Shown: piece by piece, positions 49,758-63,517 of the stretch | How the letters are laid out: each line of letters starts with the position of its first letter | Position numbering within the stretch: the first letter of the stretch is position 1 | Assembly: GCF_000002995.4 (NCBI RefSeq) | Contig: NW_025062478.1 | Location: 4,130,001-4,194,000, forward strand | DNA: 64,000 nucleotides | Direction: 5' to 3' | Source of the DNA: Brugia malayi | Lineage: Eukaryota > Nematoda > Chromadorea > Rhabditida > Onchocercidae | Notes under the pieces: model-generated | Seen by the model: the letters and a program-made list of their open reading frames with translations, nothing else | Told to the model about the DNA's origin: nothing | The model's database searches: none | Made by a program: the position numbers and the translations under genes

Positions 49758-52323
49758 TCATAAATTACAATCATTTGCAATATTATGTAATAAATGCATA
49801 AATGATGAACCACCAGTGCCTATTTTCGAATTTCCTTTTGCTGGTAAAATGATAAATTTTGTTACCTATAAAATATATAATTAATTAATTAATTAATTAA
49901 TAATACGATCCTTTTCTCTTTTTTTCTTTTCAACTATTTCAACTTAACTTACCACACTTATATGTACTTCTCGAAATTTCTTTACAGCACAGAGTGCTTG
50001 CTGATAACCAAATGCATTTCGTAGATTTGAAATTTTAGCAGCATTTTCTCGAACCCATCCAATAAATTGACGATGTTTTGGTGGCATATATTCACGATGT
50101 TGTGCTAAAAATGCTTCTACATCATCTGCATGCTTAATTCCAAGAAATGCATCAATAACATGAAATGTTGAACTTTGTGCTGCTGAACCTCCATGAAGTG
50201 GTTGTGGTCCCAAATTTTCTTTTCCTAAATTTACAGATTCTTTTATCATTATTGAAAATAATTTTTATTTTTTTAACTAATTTCAACAATTAAATTTGCT
50301 ACAATGAAATTAAAAGTTTGATAGTGTAGAAAATGTAAATTAGCTAATTTGGATTTGATTTAAGCTATATGCTAATTAAAATTAATATAAACTATAAAGC
50401 AAAAAAATAAATAAATAAAAATGAATAATTATTTACCCTCAAATATAATACCACCCTGTTCTGCTAATGCATTTTGAGTATAACCAGATAGAAAATAACG
50501 CAAATTATTGTAGAAAATATTTGGTGGAACGTATTCTTCCATACGCTGTGCAAAATTTATTTCAAGAATTTATTGAACGAAATTAACAAAAATAAAAAAA
50601 AGGAAGCTTTTTCTTTTTTTTTTTCAGAATTGGCTCATTGCTTTTTTTCATTATCATACGCCAAAATATTCGCTTTTGATATTTAATTACATTTATGAGT
50701 AATTAAAATTTAAATATCAAAGTATAATCTAATTAGATATGGTTTCGATTACTTCAAATAAGACTTCAAAAATTTAACCGATCAATTGGCTAATTGAATT
50801 TAATTTGTTGAAATTCTCATTTGATCCATTTTAAGCTTGCAAAAATCAAACCTTTCTAATCAGCAAATCTCATTTAATTCATTAATTACGTTATAACATC
50901 AAACCTGAATAGTGCTTGTCACCTTTGTCACTGCATTACAAATATGCTGCATTGTTGATTGCTCAATTTTGCCATGCAAGCATGCACTTGCAATTGCACA
51001 TATTGCTTCAGCCAATTCAGCTTCTATCTGTGTAATGGTAAAAAGACTGATATGATAATATAATAAAATTTGTAACAAAATGATGTAATTAAAACTTTTT
51101 TTTTTTTTTTAATTGTCAAATACAACAAATATATGTTTTAATTCGCAAGTAAAAATTACAATAGCCAAAATTACAATATAATTTAATTTGCTATAATTTT
51201 GAATAATTTAAATGTGCTTCAAAAATTCAATCAATCAATAAGCTAATTAATATTAATTTATCAAAATTCTCATGTCACTCAACAAAAAAAAAAAAAGAAA
51301 AAAAATGGAAAAAGTAAAATTCATATTAATTAAAAAGTAATTAATCTCCAACTTTACCTAACCTGAGCAGTAAGTGTAAAGAACCATCGATTAGCAGGAT
51401 GTTGAGTGAAACGAAATGTGATAATATCAATTACTGATGCATTAAAAATTGTTGTCTCTTTTATTGGCTTCCAATTAGCTAAGCAAACTGATGCATGGCA
51501 GACAATTGGCTTTAAGTCTAAACGTTTACATACATCAAATAAAGGCACTGAAATATTTGCTGGAATTGTTAATCGAGCCTGAAAAACACACAAAAAAAAA
51601 GTTTTTTAATCTTTTTAATAATAAAATTTTGAAAAAAAAAATTGAAAAAGAAAAAAAAAATTTTTTATTTATGAAATTTTTTCAAATAATTTGGCAATAA
51701 TTAGAGTATTCGTTTTTTTTTTTTCATCTTTTTTACATAAATATATTTGATATATAAAATTGTTCCACTAATAATATTTGAGCATTTCCAAAGTGATAAA
51801 TGTTTCTGATAAACAAAGCTTATCAGTGATCACCTTATCAGGTCCATCTTGCCAAACATGGCCAGCTGCTAATGTTACTAATAGAAGATGAGCCAAGCGT
51901 AATTCATTATTTGTGCTAAGCTTATGCGTTGTTAGCAATGGAAGTTGTTGTAAACGTTCTTCCAACATATTTTTTTCTATTAATTCTTGAATTTCATCTA
52001 AAAAATTTTCTTAAAAAAAATTTTTTTTTTTTATCATTCATTTATAATTCTTTTTTAATTAAACGAATTTACAAACATTACAATTTAAAATTAATAAATG
52101 CATTTATCGGAAATTTAATTGTTAATGACAAATTCTGATGGCAAAGTTAAAATACATTGTACATATATCTAAAATATACTTAAAAATCAAATGAATTACC
52201 GGTAATTTGATGCCATAAATTAAATTCTTCCGGAAGTTTTGTTAATGGATTTGGAAGTAGAAAACCCATCCTTTGGTCAATTTCAAAATAATTTAAAATA
52301 TCTAACAAATCATCATCAATCAT
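49758..52323 (-). CDS. IDO: Indoleamine 2,3-dioxygenase family enzyme
   Basis: Heme enzyme predicted to open the indole ring of tryptophan to N-formylkynurenine in the cytosol, the first step of the kynurenine pathway (family knowledge). Seven exons in transcription order: 52323-52200, 51997-51834, 51578-51363, 51027-50905, 50545-50437, 50224-49953, 49865-49758, giving 371 residues (human IDO1 403). Signatures: LAHLLLVTLAAGHVWQDGPDK near the N-terminus; FYNNLRYFLSGY with the active-site Arg225; GGSAAQSS; and YMPPKHRQF with His296 as the proximal heme ligand. The last exon gives VTKFIILPAKG and GTGGSSFMHLL, matching the IDO C-terminus. An in-frame stop follows the exon 6 donor, so retention of the last intron would truncate the protein by about 35 residues. 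The exact substrate preference cannot be read from sequence. Confidence 0.95.
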
Positions 52324-54029
52324 TTTATATATTGATATTTTACTAAATTTGTTTAATGCGTAATTTTAAAATTTTTCGTCCTGAAAAATGCAATTAATAA
52401 ATTATGTGATATATTAAAATTACTGTTAAAGTTTCCATTTATTGACTTTGTTATATCGAATAATATGAAAAGAAATTGTACTCAAATCAATGATTTTAAA
52501 TTAAAGTATTTTTATTATTTTCCATTCATTTTTATACCATTTTCTAAATTAATGCATTTGACAAATTGTCATATGACATTTGCAATGAAAACATTTATGT
52601 TTAAAATTATAATATTTACTTTTTTTAAAACTGAAATACTTGTCGTATATATCTGTAATGGAAATTAATAACAGAAATGGCAAGATATACCATATTTAAA
52701 TTAACGACAATAATTTTCCAAATGGCAATCAGTCATAATTCTTAGATTACAATATTATTAGTATATTTCATTTCCACGTAAGTAAAATGTAGTATTATAT
52801 TTTTAGATAATACTATTAAAATATTGATAATTTTAAGTAAAAATCAATGTTAATGACAGAAAACAGCAGACTTTATTACAACGTTTGTAATACAGCAAGT
52901 AGGAATGAAATGACTGTTAACAAAATGTCACCAATTTTTATATCTAATCGAAAAGTGTCACTGCTAGCAGAAACTGAAAGAAAAAAAAAAATCGTTGAGT
53001 ATGATTAATTAATTTCATCTGAATTAAGAAAAATCAAGTTGTATAAATTTCAATTTAAAGAAAAAAGGAAATTTGTTATTGATTTATTCGACAACATTTT
53101 TCAATTTTTTTTTTTTTTTTTTTGTATCCGAAATTGATTTTTCTTTTTCTCAGAAATTACGAGAAATTCATTTCCAACATTGTTTCCATTATCATCGAAC
53201 AATGATATGAGAAATTATCAAACAAAGAGTAACTTATCACATTACTTTAACTGAAATTGAATCCTTTACAAATTCAACTTTTGCATTATAAATTATACTT
53301 TGAATAAATTTTTTGAATAATTTGCAGACTTAATGAAAAATAACAAATTTCAAATAAATTAAAAGAAGTTATTAGTTTTGATAGTGTTTTAATTTTCTCT
53401 CGCATTATTAGGATCAAATTTTAATTTAGCGTTGAAAATTCTCACTTCGGTTGAATTTATTTTCTGCAACAAAAATTTACAATCAGTCAATAAAGGAAAT
53501 ATATTGGAAATCGTTTGATGATCAATAATTAAGCTTAATATGTGAAATTTAGCTCAGATTCAAATTTTATGTTTAAAAAATTTGCTGGTAAAAAAATGGA
53601 AAGCTACCGTTCTACCATTAATATAATAACATTTCATCAGTATATTGGAATAGATTAACAATAAATCAAGTATTTGTAAATTTCCAACTATTTTTTGAAA
53701 ATTTCTAACTTATTTTGCTAATAAATGATAATAGTAATAAATAATAATTTTGCAAATTCACAATGTTGTCAACTTAATCCATATTTTGCTGTTTTTTTTT
53801 TTTTTTTTTAAAAAAAAATTTATTCAAACAAGTTTTATTAAATCCATGCAGTAAAGTGAAATTCAAATATATAATTGCCTAAAATTATAAATGATATGCA
53901 ATTATATCTAAACTGCAAATTTTTGATATGCACTTATAAGTTTGAATAATTTGAAAAACTTATAAAATACACTGGTGAATTTATTTTTAATACGAATATT
54001 TTTCATTTTCCAACTCTTTTTTAAATGAA

Positions 54030-54082
54030 AATTATTATTATTATTATTATTACTATTAATTATTATTATTATTATTATTATT
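54030..54082. repeat. (ATT)n trinucleotide microsatellite
   Basis: ATT repeated along about 50 bases with one ACTATTAAT interruption. Confidence 0.9.
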
Positions 54083-56489
54083 GCTTTATTAACAAAGCGG
54101 GTCACCACTACGGTCCTACTAAATTACATCCAAATTTAAATTTGCTGCAGAATAAGCCTATTATTAAGTAGATTAACAATTAAACTTTTCTGCAATTAAA
54201 TTAATTTGTTAAAATTGATTTTTTTTTAAAAGTTTAACTTTGTAGATAATGAAAATATTTCATTAATTCCTATGTATATAATCCTATTAAAATTTGTAAT
54301 ACTAAAAGAACATTTGTTCTAGGGATTCTTTCTGAAACAAACTTATTAAATAAAAAAAAAAAAAGTAGAAATTTGCAGAATATAAGATATTCAAACCACA
54401 ATAATTAATATTTTAAAACTACTCTGAACTAAAATTTGAAATTTTATTGCAATTAATTTGTTCATTTTATTACTAAAATTTTATTTTGCATTTGCTATTT
54501 GCAAGTAATTAAAAAGCAAAATTAAGGTTTGTTTTTCTAGAAGAACATTTAAATTAACATAATATTTGTGATTATTAGAATTATTTTTCTAAAATCATTA
54601 ATTACAGTAATTATTTCATTTTGCTTATGTAAAGTTTTACTGTCATTTGTTTTTTTTATTTCTCCAAAATCACAATGTATTGTTGTCATTACTGTATTAT
54701 CCAATTAGCATATCATCGTGCACTTATTTAAATTTTGTTTTTATTTTTGAATTTAATTAAACTAATGTTCACTTTTAATTCTTATTTCATGATAAATACA
54801 TTTGAGAAATTCCAGTAAAATGCAAATAAAATTTGATCATAAGAAGTTATTATGAAAAATTGAAATACAAAGTTGTTGATTATCACTTAAATACTTAATT
54901 GATTGCAGCTAATCAGAACATATTGTAATTCCTTACAATTATATTTCTTACTTCCATAATAAATCGATAATCAATCATTGTTATAATTAATATAATAAAA
55001 CGGTTGTTCACTAATAGTTTATTTTACTACCACTATTGTAATTTCTATTTTGCTAAAGATTGAAGTTGAATTTTTCCTGCTATCTTAAATCCGTTTTTTT
55101 TTTCTCCTTTTTCTTTTTCTGAAATTGGAAACGATAAAAACCGATTAACAAAAATGATACTAAAATCAGAATCGGAATGCTTCTGTAATTAAATCTAACC
55201 TATGCAACATCTAATCTTTCTTATGTATCGAAGCTTATGTAAACATAGATTCAATTACGTAAAAATCAAAATGTTAACATATAGGGAAGGAAACATAAAT
55301 GAATCAAATTTAATTACTAAAATATTTCAATAATATTTTTTTTTTGCAAAAATTGGATTGAATTTGTTAAAATTTATTTAATAATCGACAATATATACAT
55401 GTTTTTGAAAAAAATGATTAGTTACTTCACATTTTTAACCAAAAAAATTAAAATTGTTTATTTAATAATTGCTTTAATATTTATAATTTAATTTACATAT
55501 ATCTGTGTGTTTTCTTTCATTAAATTTATCTAACATAAGGTTACATTGTTGATTTTTTTTCGGATAAAATATGAAAATGCAGAAAAAGAAAGAAGAAATA
55601 CTCGCACATTTGAAAAAAAAAAACATTATTTATTTGTATATTTTCATATATTATTTAATTGCTACATTCATTTTTTCTTTTTTTGTGTGTGCGCTTCCTT
55701 TTACCAATTGTTGGAATTAAAATATTTGAAAAACAAAAATAAAATTAGCTCAAATATTCAATGAAATTTTAATTCTAATTTCATTTTTCATTATTAATTT
55801 CATTAAATTTTAACATAGTTTCACTTGTTAAAATTGATTTCATCAAATCTTCCACGTTAATTTAATTTATTAATATTAATTTCAATTCGAAAATTTCCTT
55901 TTTCTTGTGTTAAATACTTGAAAAATCCTTTAACAAAATTAGAATATGATAGGATAATCGAAAGTAAATACTGCATATTAAAATGAAATAGGTGAAGTTG
56001 AAAAAAAAAAGTAAAAAATATAAGTGCAAATAAAGTGATATATGTGAAGCAAAGCAACTAATAATTTTGAAAAGCTGAAAAATAGCGGAATAAATCGAAA
56101 TAAAAAAAAATTTTTTTCAAAAAGAAAATAATAATAATAAGTTAGGAAAAAACAATTAGTTCAAAAATGGAAATAATAAATTCATCAATTAAATAATAAA
56201 TCCATTAATAAAACCATAAATTTGAAAATAAAATAATTACTGATTTGGAAAGTTTAAAAAAGATAATAATAAATTGAATTAATTAATAAAATTAAAAAAT
56301 GAGAACGTAAAAAAGAAATAAAAAAACTTTGTATGAAAAAATTCCCATACATTATTAACTTTATCTTAAATGTACGCACTTTTCCGCTTTGTAAATATTT
56401 CTTTGGCGCTTTTATTTTTGCCGCAAATATTTGGTTATGGGAAAATAGCATCGATGAAAGATAGAATTAACAGTATCTGGTTAACTTCA

Positions 56490-56528
56490 ACTCTCTCTCT
56501 CCCTCTCTCCCTCTCTCTCCCTTTCTCT
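56490..56528. repeat. CT-rich microsatellite
   Basis: Repeats of CTCTCTCTCC and similar words over about 40 bases. Confidence 0.85.
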
Positions 56529-57398
56529 GTCAACTTTCCTTATACCGATGACCTATCCGCTTAATCCAACTACTTTGTCATCTGTCAACCATTTAAAGTA
56601 GCAATCATTTATATACTGTGCTGAAGAAATTTGCTTAAACATTTTTCATTTTAAAATTTTCATTTATAGTAAAAAAAAAAAAAGAAAATTAAAAGAAAGA
56701 TAATAACACTATCATATTTTGCTTATATTTATAATTATGACATGTGTATTGGTCATTTAAAAACTCAAAAAAGAAAATTTCATAAATTTTTAAAATCGTT
56801 CAAATGTCAGTTAATGTTGTTTAGCGTTTACTCGGATTAGACGAAAAGGAAAAAGTCCAAATATTATTTGTACCATATTCCATAAAGTAATGTATTAATT
56901 AAAAAATATTTTATAAATTCTTGAGTTTTTTAAATTTTGAATATTTAAAAAAAGTAAATATTGTTGTTTTTTTTTTCAATTTACTCAATATATTTTTCCC
57001 ATTTTATTGTATTCAACAATCATATTTCAAAAAAAAATTTTTACTTACACTTTACTTACACTACATATAACACATAATGCCTAGGAAATGTATTACTTGT
57101 TGACTGGAAAAAAATTTTTAAATTACATTGATTTTTTTTATTTATTTACTTGTTTATTTTATTTATTTACTTATTTATTTATTGAAAATAAGAAAAGAAA
57201 GAAGGAAAAAGGAATGGCTTTGTTCATATTTAAACAAAGCACTGGAAATTAAACTAAATCACTGAACCATTTTATTTGCCTAAGGATTTAAAAAGAAAAA
57301 AAAAAGGTAAAAGATTCTCTAAGCTATTCTTTCAATCATTTCACTTAGATTTGACGAATAACAGAGCTACCAATGGGCGGGGATAACTTATAAACTAT

Positions 57399-57490
57399 TA
57401 ATAATAACGACAACAATAACAATAACAACAACACAGCAACAACGATAATAACAACCACAACAAAATTAACAATAATAGCAATAACAACAA
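57399..57490. repeat. AAC/AAT triplet-rich stretch upstream of the Pax start
   Basis: About 90 bases of imperfect AACAAT and ACAACA triplets on the plus strand. It ends about 40 bases before the first ATG of the Pax gene, and a CATTTCAG acceptor-like site (57511-57518) lies between them. Confidence 0.75.
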
Positions 57491-57532
57491 GAAGCTTAAT
57501 TTTGGTATTTCATTTCAGGTTAATGAAGACAA

Positions 57533-60470
57533 ATGATGCCAAATTATGGTACCAATGAAAAAGTGCATGAATTAGTTCAAAATAAAATTTCATCCATTAC
57601 TTCAAGAGCAACAGGTAAATGCTGAAAATTTTTAAATTTTCAATTTCAAATTAGAAATTTTAGAAAATTTCAAAAAATAAAGAAAAATTGAATAGAAAAA
57701 AGAATGATAAATAAAGCATTTTGTTTTTCTCCTTCAAAAAAATATCATTTAATCTATCATTTAAAATTTTTTCTAAAAGTTTTATAACTAAATGATATTT
57801 TAGTTAAATGATATTCTAATTATAAAAAAAAATACTGCAATTATAGAAGTTGAATTGAATAAATAATAAATGGATTTTTTTAAATTAGTATTGGAATTTT
57901 TGATCAAATAATATTCTAATTATACTTACACTATTTTATTTATTTTTATGATAATCCATTCATATCTGAAAACATAAATTATTAGTGAACTGATTGAGTT
58001 TTTTGCTTGATTTTTTGTTTTTTTGATAACGAATAACTCTGCATTGTTATATAAATTTTCTTTTTTTAACAACAAATAATTGTTGAAATTTGATCTCTTT
58101 TAAAATTAATTAATGCAAATAATTAATCATTGATAAGTTTAATTGATTATTTTTTCCTCGTTTATCGCTGTACTTTTCGGATATCAAATAATTACTGAAA
58201 TTTTACCACTTTTGAGATTAATTAACCTATGCAAATAATTATTCATTAAAAACTTTAAGTGGTTGATTGTTTTTTCATTTTTGATTATTGAAAAAAATTT
58301 TTTTTTTAAAGGGACATCTAGCATTGAAATAAATCAACTTGGCGGTGAATTCATAAATGGACGTCCACTTCCGCTTCGATTACGTTACAAAATTATTGAA
58401 TTAACAAAAGATGGATATCGACCGTGTGACATTTCACGACAATTAAAAATTTCACATGGTTGTATTAGTAAAATTTTATCACGTTATGCAGAATATGGTA
58501 CAGTAATGCCAGGTACCGTAGGTGGTAGTAAACCACGTGTTACAACACCTGCGGTATGTTCAAATCTTTTTTTTTTTTAATTTTATTTTCAAAAATAATA
58601 AATTATCAATGAGTAACTGAATAAATTTAATAAATTTAAGTAAAGATCTTTCTGAGCAAAGAACAAAGAATAATTTGATATATTGTTCACTTTTAAATAT
58701 TTTATTTTTGTTTTCAAAAAGAAACAATTTTGATAAACAAATAATTTACAGAAAAAAGAGGCAAAAATTTTTGCTTTGCTAACTTCTTTTTTTTTTTTTA
58801 ATTCTTGAAATTTTTATTTCTTTTTTTTCAATTTTTGATACTTTTTAATGTCATAAACTTTTGTTTTAGCTTTTTTTTAAGTGCTATTTTATACATATAT
58901 TTTAAATTTAGCACATTTATTTAATAGTAAATAACTATTTTAGGTAGTTGAATACATAAATTTTTTAAAACTTCGTCAACCGCGAATCTTTGCCTGGGAA
59001 ATTCGAGAACAACTATTACGCAATAAAATATGCCAGAAGAATAATTTGCCATCTGTGAGTTCTATTTCTAGAATTCTCCGAAATAAACACAGCACTGCAA
59101 GGAATGACTCATGTTACTCACCAACTTGTAAGTAAATAACTACTTTAAATTAAAAAATTTTTATTGAAAACAACGGTAATTAAATAGATTATTAACAATC
59201 ATTTTCTTTATAGGAGAAAAAGACAGAAAAAGATAAGAAATTAGTGTATTCTGCTCGAATTTTATACCTTAATTGATATTAATTAGTTAATTGATAATTA
59301 ATTGATAATTAGCTAAGCTATAAATTGAAATCGTCATTTTATTTTTAAAATAGTTAAATTACTTTTACATAAAACAAAAACATTTTGTCATTATTCCAAT
59401 TTTACATTCTCTTCATTATGATTATAAGTTATACCAAATAATTATAATTTATTTATCGTCAAAAAAAGGAAATTTTTTGTATTAAGTTGTAAAGTTAAAA
59501 TAAATACTGCTATTTTGACATTAAAAATTTCTTCATCTCTACATATTTTAATTCATCTTATTTTTTGTTTCTTAGGAAGTGAAGTGCTCTCAAAAGCTTT
59601 ACAATATAATTAATTTAATAATTGAAATAATCGCACAATGATGTAAATAAAGATGAATTAACATAATTAAAGAGTTAAATTTTTAAGCATCAGAAGCATT
59701 AACAACGAATGATGGCATATCAACAAATCATTTCTTTTCATACTCACAAATGTTATCAGAAGGAGTAACAAATGAATGTAATTGGTTGTATAACAACAAT
59801 GATAATAACAATGAATCAGCTCAAATAATTCAGCATACATTTGGTAAGTGATAATTTATAAAGAAAGTTGTGAGTGTTGTTATACAGGTGAGAAAGATAC
59901 TTTTGGGGAAAGAACAATTTAATTAAAATGCATTCATTAATATATATGTTAGGTATATTTCAAATTATTAGAAAAAAAAGGTTTTACGTTGAAATAAACT
60001 TTTTTCTATAAAAGCAACAGAATTGGATGCAAAATAATACTAAAGAAAAAAACAACCATAAATATTTAATTAGTACAACCAACTTCGTATATATACATAA
60101 CTTTTTGAAATTTAAAAATATTAAGATTGAATTTTGTTGTGAAATTAAAATGCTTCAATTTTTGGATTTTCAATTTTTGGATGGATTTAACGAAATGTCG
60201 CATTTCAAATTACTTCATTAATAGCAGAAATCTTAAATGATATCACCTTTTCTACAAATTTTTTTAATCCAAAGATATATATATATATATCGTAATTAAC
60301 ATCATTTATTTCTTTAAATCATGATTTAATTTACAGATCCTGATTTAATGTATGCCGATTGTACGATGAATTGCGATAATATACCAATTAAAAGATCATA
60401 TTGTAATATTCCATCATACAGAAATCATTTTCCAACTGATAATATTAATAATATTAGTAGGATATGGTAA
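57533..60470 (+). CDS. pax-1: Pax1/9-type paired-box transcription factor
   Basis: DNA-binding developmental regulator. Five exons: 57533-57614, 58312-58553, 58944-59127, 59688-59843, 60337-60470, all in phase, giving 265 residues. The paired domain covers about 33-156: [54 protein letters not shown] and [13 protein letters not shown]. The combination of [18 protein letters not shown] and ISRILRNK favours Pax1/9 over Pax2/5/8, Pax3/7 or Pax6. There is no homeodomain, as expected for Pax1/9. No clear octapeptide is visible in the Asn/Ser-rich tail. The tail ends ...ISRIW shortly after the last acceptor, so a further 3' exon cannot be excluded. An acceptor-like CATTTCAG lies 15 bases before the ATG. 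Confidence 0.92.
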
Positions 60471-61462
60471 TAGGATATTATTAGAAAAAAAAAAAAAAAT
60501 TTTGCGTTTACTTCATTTTTTTTCCTAGAAAAGTAACATGACTTGATGCAAAAATAATGCTAAAAGAAAATAACCATATATATCTAAATCAGTATAACAA
60601 TCTTTTTTTTTTTTTATTGATATATTTACTGCTTATGTCACGAAAGTCTTATTGCAATAAAAAATTATGAAAGTTTTGTAAATTCGTTTGCATGGCTATT
60701 TACAGCCTTCTTATTGCCAGCTTAATTTTAGAAAAAACTCAAATTCCGCAAATACAAGAATTAAAATTAAGGAAGTCTTAAACATTTTTGCACTGTGATA
60801 TAAATGGGGCATTTAAACAGTGAAGAATTATTTATAATGAAAGGTAATGTTACCAAACGTACAAACAAAATACAAGAATATCACGTCCACGATGAAAACT
60901 ACTTCAAATATCTTACATAGAGATCTGAGTTAACACGTAGCCTGAAACTATTTGTAGAAGTGGGTCCAAATACAAAGAGACATATCATACATACAAAATA
61001 TTCAACATAGGTAATTGTAATCAATTTATCACAAAAGTCAATTATTTTGAATAATTCACTGACTAGATGTAATCAAATTTGCCAACCGTTTCATTCTGTT
61101 TTTTTGGCAGAAGAAAAGACATTAATATCACCGAACAAGATAGTGGCTCGTTCCTTGTCTAAAAGTTCCGCATTAAACAGTGACAGACGCAGCATTCCAT
61201 TCCTTCAAGAAATAACAATAAATACACAAAATCAGAACAAAACACAATTAAGCGATATCTTAATAAGAAGTTTGGGAAGATATCAAATCCCTTACTTCTA
61301 GTTGCTCATAATTCAGTAAGTAAGTCCTTCTCTTTATCAAGTTCACTTGATAAAATCCGAAAGTACTGAAATCGTAAATGGTATTAACGAAGTAAATAAC
61401 TTTGTGCTGGATACAGGAATCCTTAAATTCAAAATCACTTAGATTTAGATCACCCCCCAAAG
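60471..61462. other. Convergent intergenic region between Pax and TMEM186
   Basis: About 1 kb holding the 3' UTRs of both genes. A minus-strand frame at about 61260-61466, just beyond the TMEM186 stop, is open but lacks an ATG-based start or a clean splice link, so it was not called. Confidence 0.5.
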
Positions 61463-62819
61463 TCAAATGGGATATTTAACAAAATGAGCGAATTTTAATT
61501 TTAATATAAAGTCCACATACGATGAATATTGTCGAAGCCGGATAACTTTGTTGTTGATGCCGGTACTTAATTCATTAAGCGGTATTACATCATCTACTTT
61601 CATGTATTTATTACATCTCGTCCCCCAAAATGACAAATATCCGACTCGTATATACTCATTTGTTTCGTTCATCGAAATCACACCTATTAAGCCATTGAAA
61701 AATCTGCAAATTCTCACTGCTATGAAATTTACAACATTAATAAAGGTAGGATGATTGTGAATAAATGACAGCTAGGAATACAAACATAACTATTACGCAT
61801 CTACGTATATAGTTAGGACTCTAGTTATTCAATTAAGATAAATGTGTGTTCTAATCATCAGTTTCTCTCAGCAGATCTTACATAGTAGTGAGGATTTACC
61901 TATTTAACCTACCTATTTAGTTTAGTTTAAATATACTAATTAATACAGACACCTGCAAAAGAAGATAAATGCTAATGTTGTGAATGAGGCGAAAGCCGAA
62001 ATGGATATGAAATGGTCAATGGATACTGTATCATCAAGATACTGCCAGTATTTATATGGTATCAATGATACACTTGATATTGTTAACGCGAGTTTCACTT
62101 TCGTAGCCATAACAGAATAATGAATTCCTCGAAAACGATAAACTGGAATCCTTAAGTAAAAAAGATGTTTAAATAACCATTTATATTCAGTTAAAAATTA
62201 CTGGATTTATCATCATTACACTTCCACATAATAAGAGAAATAATAATGATAATTATGCCAACCAAGTGAAATATCACAGTATGAAAGCTGTCACATTTTC
62301 TCAAAAATTAACTACAAAACAGTTTTCAGCAAAAGGTTAGGATGACAGAAAAAAAATCAAACTGTCAAGAAATCTTTAATAAACATCGAAGAAAAAAAAA
62401 GTTACCAAACTTCATCCTTAAGAAACTCATTCAACGACTTCGGTGATGACGCTGCTGCTGTCCCCGATGACAAATGACGAACTGAACAACTCCCTAGCCT
62501 TTGCAGTAATTCTTTACGTTCATACGGATTTACCGTATGTTTAAATCCACAATGCATTCCATTTTTACGTTGCGCTCGATTTCGATGCGAAAGACGTATA
62601 GCAGTTGCTGTTGGCGTTGGCCCCTTTCGTGCTAACAATTCCATTAAAGCACGACCAAATATTAAACCTTGTAGTAATACCATATCTATAACAAATGAAA
62701 ATTACAACTTAAACTATAACCATCTCTTATAAAGTTTACTTTACAAACATTAGTCCTCTGAAGCTATTTAACCAGTGTTTAGCATACTTACGTCTTCTGA
62801 CTTCTATATGCATAATCAT
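61463..62819 (-). CDS. TMEM186: TMEM186, mitochondrial inner membrane protein
   Basis: TMEM186 is a complex I assembly-associated protein of the mitochondrial inner membrane (family knowledge). Four exons in transcription order: 62819-62792, 62685-62406, 62150-61953, 61703-61463, giving 248 residues (human 213). The divergent N-terminal region (about 1-100) is Arg-rich, fitting a mitochondrial presequence. After the joint at W103, VYRFRGI aligns with FYRFDAI of the human protein. Helix 1 is about 121-137 (KLALTISSVSLIPY) and helix 2 about 148-168. Between and after them come GLIGVISMNETN, LSFWGTR and DVIPLNEL, the clearest family markers. If the small first exon is wrong, Met at 62683 gives a protein ten residues shorter. 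Confidence 0.88.
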
Positions 62820-63517
62820 AATATCATCAACAATCTCTCAATTTCTTCTGCAGTATTTATGTAATTATTTCAATTAACCGCTGATTATATAACTCATCTT
62901 TTATAAATTTACCGATATTGCTGGAATTAATGAGTATGTATGTAAAAGCTAAAGAAAACTACACATGAAAATCAAACTTGAAAAGTGAAAAAGCAATAGT
63001 AGACGATTAAAAGAGAAGTACTTAGAGAAGAATGACGATAGATGAATGTGTCAACTATGAATCGGCCCACATATACATTAATTGCATTAGCTCTGAAGCA
63101 CGATACATTTTTTTATTTGAAAACTTGTGTGCAGTGCTTTCGTTTTAGTCTTACCTTTTGACAGCTTTTGAGCTAATTCAACAGAATGAGCAATTATTAC
63201 TAGTAAAAGTCTTTTTTTGAAAATAAGATATTATATTACAGTCGTAAAAAACATTATCATTATTGAAATGAAGCAAAGCATTACACAGTAGAACATTTAT
63301 AATTTTTACAACAAATAATTCTGGTAACATAAGAAAAATAATTAAAAAATCCATTTAATGGATTAAGAGATACTCAAAGCATCAACAATCATTACTTAAC
63401 ACAGATTTTAACAAATAATGCACTTTAATAATCAATGCAATCACTGGTTCTTTTCTATCAACATTCAGCTAACTTTGTAGCTGTACACACAGAAGTTGAC
63501 AAGAAATAAATCAGACA
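62820..63517. other. Short intergenic region upstream of TMEM186
   Basis: About 700 AT-rich bases between the next minus-strand gene and TMEM186. A small GT-AG bounded segment near 63150-63180 could be an exon of the neighbour, but it is too short to support. Confidence 0.4.

Larger units (their letters stand above)
52324..57532. other. Gene-poor AT-rich region between IDO and the Pax gene
   Basis: More than 5 kb with no supportable exon. The two flanking genes diverge from it, so it may hold both promoters. It contains an (ATT)n run at 54030-54082, a CT-rich run at 56490-56528 and an AAC/AAT triplet-rich stretch at 57399-57490 just before the Pax start. A developmental regulator such as Pax often has distant enhancers, but none can be pointed to here. 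Confidence 0.6.

Noticed and set aside
61260..61466. Extra minus-strand exon after TMEM186
   Set aside because: Joining it would need an intron of about 40 bases with weak sites, and the TMEM186 frame already ends at the expected place.
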